Under the pieces are notes generated by a model. That model was not told the DNA's origin and did not search any database. It saw only the letters and a list, made by a program, of their open reading frames with translations. From the NCBI GenBank assembly GCA_029210225.1, contig JARGOJ010000340.1, positions 1 to 8,360 on the forward strand: a stretch of 8,360 nt of DNA, in the 5' to 3' direction. Both the position numbers and the translations under genes were made by a program. Of the stretch, positions 5,693 through 8,360 are shown piece by piece. The DNA is from Planctomycetota bacterium. Its GTDB lineage: Bacteria; Planctomycetota; J058; JARGOJ01. Numbering within the stretch: position 1 is the stretch's first letter; each line of letters opens with the position of its first letter.

Positions 5693-8360
5693 ATGGATGA
5701 AACCACGCAGCGTCAGGGCCGATTGTTAGTGGCTCGCAGGCTTACAACAACCGGAGCCCTCCAGCAATTCATTCCGGAGCTTTCTCGCCGCAGTGACATC
5801 GACCTCGTTGGACTTCTCGTAGAAAAGGGACTTCTCGCGGCGCCGATGGCCGCTGAGATGCGGCGGTTGACCAGAACCCAAGCCCCGCTCACTCCTCCTC
5901 CCGATCACGTCAACGCTAATAAGGCCTCCAGGGTCGAAACCCTCTGTGACGCCTACAAAAAAGCCCATGGTGATCAGCCACTCATCGCTCCTCACGCCGA
6001 CTTCGTCTTTGAAAAGGGTGAGCTCCTCGGTGAGGGAGGAATGGGCCAGGTCTTTCGAATTCGCGATGAGCGCCTTGGCCGCGACGCTGCGTTGAAGACC
6101 CTGTTGCCGGATTTGGCAGGTCCCAGAGGAGTCCGTCGATTTCTGCGAGAAGCGCGAGTCATGGCCCGCCTGGATCATCCCAATATTCCTCCCGTTTTTG
6201 AAGTTGGAATCACTGCATCGGGCCAACACTTTATTCTGATGCGGTTGATTCGAGGACAAACTCTCGACGCGGCGATCCAAGCACTTCACAAGGGTAAGAA
6301 GCCGAAGCGACAAGACTATTTTTCGCTGCTTGAGGTTCTCTTGCGTGCCACGGAGGCCGTTGCCCATGCCCACTCTCGGGGCTTTATCCACCGCGACCTA
6401 AAGCCCGAAAACATCATGCTTGGCGCCTTCGGTGAGGTCATGGTCTTGGATTGGGGTTTGGCCTCCAACCTTAATGACATTGACTCTGAATTAGATGATG
6501 TTGAGGCGCGACGCGAACCCCATGGAGATACCGCAGTCGATTCGCAAAGCGGAGTGGAGTCGGGGCCTCTGACGCGGGAAGGAGCCATGCTTGGAACACC
6601 GGGCTATATGTCTCCTGAGCAGGCTGAGGGGCTAAAAGCCGATGAGCGATCGGACATCTTCTCTTTAGGGATCATCCTAACGGAGATACTCTGCGGTGAT
6701 TGCCCTGTCCAGGGAGCGACGAGTGAGGCGCGGGTGGTCGCGGCGATCGACGGGCGCGTGAACAGTCCTCGGCAAATGAACTCGGGGCTACCAAAGGATC
6801 TAGATTTCTTGGCGCGGGCTTGCTTGCAAAAACGACCGGACGACCGAATTGAAGATGCGGAAGAGCTAGCAAGGAACCTCAGGGCCTGGCTCAATGGACA
6901 GGACCTACCAATATACAAATACGGTCTACTGGATAGATCAATGCGCTTTGTCCGAAGGCGCCCTGGACTAGTCATTAGTGTTGCAGCGATTGCTTTGTTA
7001 TTGGGCTTGGGGAGTACTCTTTATGGTTGGACGAAGGCCGCACAAGAACAACAAATACAGGCTGAAGCCAATGAGCGGAGAATTCGTGAGACGATTAGCG
7101 CGTTAGCCGAGGCGAGAGGATTGTCGCGTCGAGGGATACGCGGGGAGCAGATTAAGGAAAAAATTGATCTCGCTCTCGAACGTGGAGGCCGGGCCAAAGC
7201 TCTTCTCATGGAGTCTGGCTCGATCATGCTCGATTCTGAAGAAACGGACGCCGCTAAACTGCTTTTTGAGGAAGTCGACGAGCGCTTCCCTCCCGCTTGG
7301 CATGCGATGTTCGAGTTACATGAGTTGGAGCTTGAGCGGAGAGGGGTGGACGGATTTGTCCAAACTAAGTGGTTAACGAAAATCCTGAAAACGGCGCGAG
7401 AGCTTGGGATTGAAAATGAATATACCCTCGTCGCTAAAGCGACGGCGCTGGCGCGGAAGGGCAAGCATGAAGAGGCCATCAAAACACTTAAGAAAGTCCG
7501 AAAATATTCAACACGACTCTCTATCGCGACGTTAAATCTTGCTGCCTCCATGCTTCTTCTTGGTCGGAGTCAAGATGCGAAGGATGCGCTCGATAAGGTT
7601 CTAAAAGTAGAAACCCGAAATGCGAGCGCGTTGACGAATCGAGCGGTTGCCAATCAGCGACTCGGCAACGTTGCAGCCTCGGTCGAAGATGCCCGACTAG
7701 CCGCTCAGATTCGCCCGGATTCTTGGAAGGTTCAAATGAACCTTGGGATCATGTTATCGGACAACAAGGACTATAAAAATGCCTTGGATGCCTACGATAA
7801 CGCACTGGCGATCGAACCTAAAAATTCTGAGCTTATCGTTTATCGTGCGGAATGTTTGAGCCTTTTGGAGAGGCACGCTGCTGCGATTCGTGCGGCAAAT
7901 TTAGCGATCGAGGAGGAACCCGAAAACAAGAATTTTCTCCTCCTAAGGTCAGATATTTTTCGTCGCGCTGACAAATTGAAACGAGCGATCGCCGACTTGG
8001 ACAGCTATCTAAAATTGGACGACAAGCCAGAAATTCGCAGGAGACGGGGTTTTCTAAGTGTTCGCGCCGGTTTGTGGAAAGCCGCGATCGAGGATTTGGC
8101 GGGGCTGCCGAGGAAGAATGAGAGCGGCGAGTTCTTCAATAACTTGGGGGTGTCAAAAATGAAACTTGGTCAATTGAGAGAAGCCCTCAGCGAATTCGAT
8201 CAGGCCATAAAGACAAACCCTCAAGCGACCTATCATCTCAATAGGGGCTTTGTCCTTGAGCGTCTCAATCGGAAGATTGAAGCAAGGGACGCTTACACCG
8301 CTTGTCTGAGTTTGGATGGAAAAACATCGGCCGCTTGGCTGTTGCGTGCCTTGATCAATA
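5693..8360 (+). CDS. transmembrane Ser/Thr protein kinase with C-terminal TPRs (3' end outside window)
   Basis: The frame is open from ATG 5693 to the window edge (889 codons, no stop). The start is firm at the 5' side because an in-frame TAG sits at 5681-5683 and no other start lies between; no Shine-Dalgarno is seen. Residues 1-70 are a helical segment resembling the short 'LVEKGLL' modules ahead of some planctomycete kinases. The kinase domain (about 107-395) has G113-E-G-G-M-G118, K135, E153 (helix C), H233-R-D235-L-K-P-E-N240, D253-W-G, G301-T-P-G-Y-M-S-P-E309 and D321-x-F-S-L-G, so all catalytic residues are present. A W-L-N-G-Q-D-L-P segment and basic R-R-R-P lead to a membrane helix (about 425-446). 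A charged, coil-like stretch follows, then about nine TPRs from about residue 577 to the edge. The kinase is cytoplasmic and the TPRs are presumably outside. The activation segment is long (56 residues from D253 to E309) and acidic, with several Ser/Thr. The target is unknown. Confidence 0.93.
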   Translation, partial: MDETTQRQGRLLVARRLTTTGALQQFIPELSRRSDIDLVGLLVEKGLLAAPMAAEMRRLTRTQAPLTPPPDHVNANKASRVETLCDAYKKAHGDQPLIAPHADFVFEKGELLGEGGMGQVFRIRDERLGRDAALKTLLPDLAGPRGVRRFLREARVMARLDHPNIPPVFEVGITASGQHFILMRLIRGQTLDAAIQALHKGKKPKRQDYFSLLEVLLRATEAVAHAHSRGFIHRDLKPENIMLGAFGEVMVLDWGLASNLNDIDSELDDVEARREPHGDTAVDSQSGVESGPLTREGAMLGTPGYMSPEQAEGLKADERSDIFSLGIILTEILCGDCPVQGATSEARVVAAIDGRVNSPRQMNSGLPKDLDFLARACLQKRPDDRIEDAEELARNLRAWLNGQDLPIYKYGLLDRSMRFVRRRPGLVISVAAIALLLGLGSTLYGWTKAAQEQQIQAEANERRIRETISALAEARGLSRRGIRGEQIKEKIDLALERGGRAKALLMESGSIMLDSEETDAAKLLFEEVDERFPPAWHAMFELHELELERRGVDGFVQTKWLTKILKTARELGIENEYTLVAKATALARKGKHEEAIKTLKKVRKYSTRLSIATLNLAASMLLLGRSQDAKDALDKVLKVETRNASALTNRAVANQRLGNVAASVEDARLAAQIRPDSWKVQMNLGIMLSDNKDYKNALDAYDNALAIEPKNSELIVYRAECLSLLERHAAAIRAANLAIEEEPENKNFLLLRSDIFRRADKLKRAIADLDSYLKLDDKPEIRRRRGFLSVRAGLWKAAIEDLAGLPRKNESGEFFNNLGVSKMKLGQLREALSEFDQAIKTNPQATYHLNRGFVLERLNRKIEARDAYTACLSLDGKTSAAWLLRALIN

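Noticed and set aside
5726..6391. 221-codon open frame on the minus strand inside the kinase gene
   Set aside because: The plus strand here encodes an unmistakable kinase domain with all motifs. The antisense translation shows no recognisable family or motif, so this is a shadow frame.
7021..7551. 176-codon open frame on the minus strand inside the kinase gene
   Set aside because: Its Ser/Arg/Ala-rich translation is typical of antisense to a TPR-coding region, and the plus strand is clearly coding.
1..8360. Mobile element, CRISPR array or RNA gene
   Set aside because: No transposase motif, terminal inverted repeats, regularly spaced direct repeats, or tRNA- or rRNA-like sequence was seen on reading both strands.

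Overview
The window looks like chromosomal DNA of a bacterium of the Planctomycetota or a close relative. This is an inference from gene style, since no rRNA or marker gene is present. The main support is a Ser/Thr kinase of the planctomycete type (DWG in place of DFG, long activation segment, basic juxtamembrane stretch, one membrane helix, C-terminal TPRs). Other support is a very large membrane-anchored TPR/zinc-peptidase protein, half of a CxxC zinc ribbon ahead of its membrane helix, and starts with weak or absent Shine-Dalgarno sequences. Base composition is roughly even.

Layout: 1-198 (+) is the 3' end of an unidentified gene. A short convergent gap follows. From 3614 down to 279 (-) lies a 1111-codon gene: basic N-terminus, membrane helix, helical region, beta-rich jelly-roll-like domain, TPRs, and a C-terminal gluzincin-like peptidase domain with an intact HExxH plus a downstream Glu. 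Its 5' end overlaps by 34 bases a 192-codon gene (4159-3581, -) that ends in a single CxxC knuckle. 4160-4574 is a divergent intergenic region with an imperfect long hairpin and a doubtful 28-codon frame. 4575-5582 (+) is a membrane-anchored alpha/beta hydrolase. From 5693 to the window end (+) runs a Ser/Thr kinase with C-terminal TPRs, cut by the edge.

The most notable observation is the junction at about 3540-3622. One extra base just before the TGA at 3583-3581 would join the two minus-strand frames into one protein of about 1293 residues. The join would rebuild the spacing of a zinc ribbon of the type C-x2-C-G-K-x-[ML]-x-V ... L-x-G ... C-P-x-C directly ahead of the membrane helix. The second cysteine pair is absent, however (FRPQSQ where FRCPQC would be expected). 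The two 'genes' may therefore be one protein split by a sequencing error, a recent frameshift, or an evolved split with overlap coupling.

The peptidase, the hydrolase and the kinase each carry a single predicted membrane helix. The peptidase and kinase also carry TPR arrays on the presumed outer side of the membrane. A shared cell-envelope or signalling role is possible, but adjacency is the only evidence. I saw no mobile element, CRISPR array, tRNA or rRNA.
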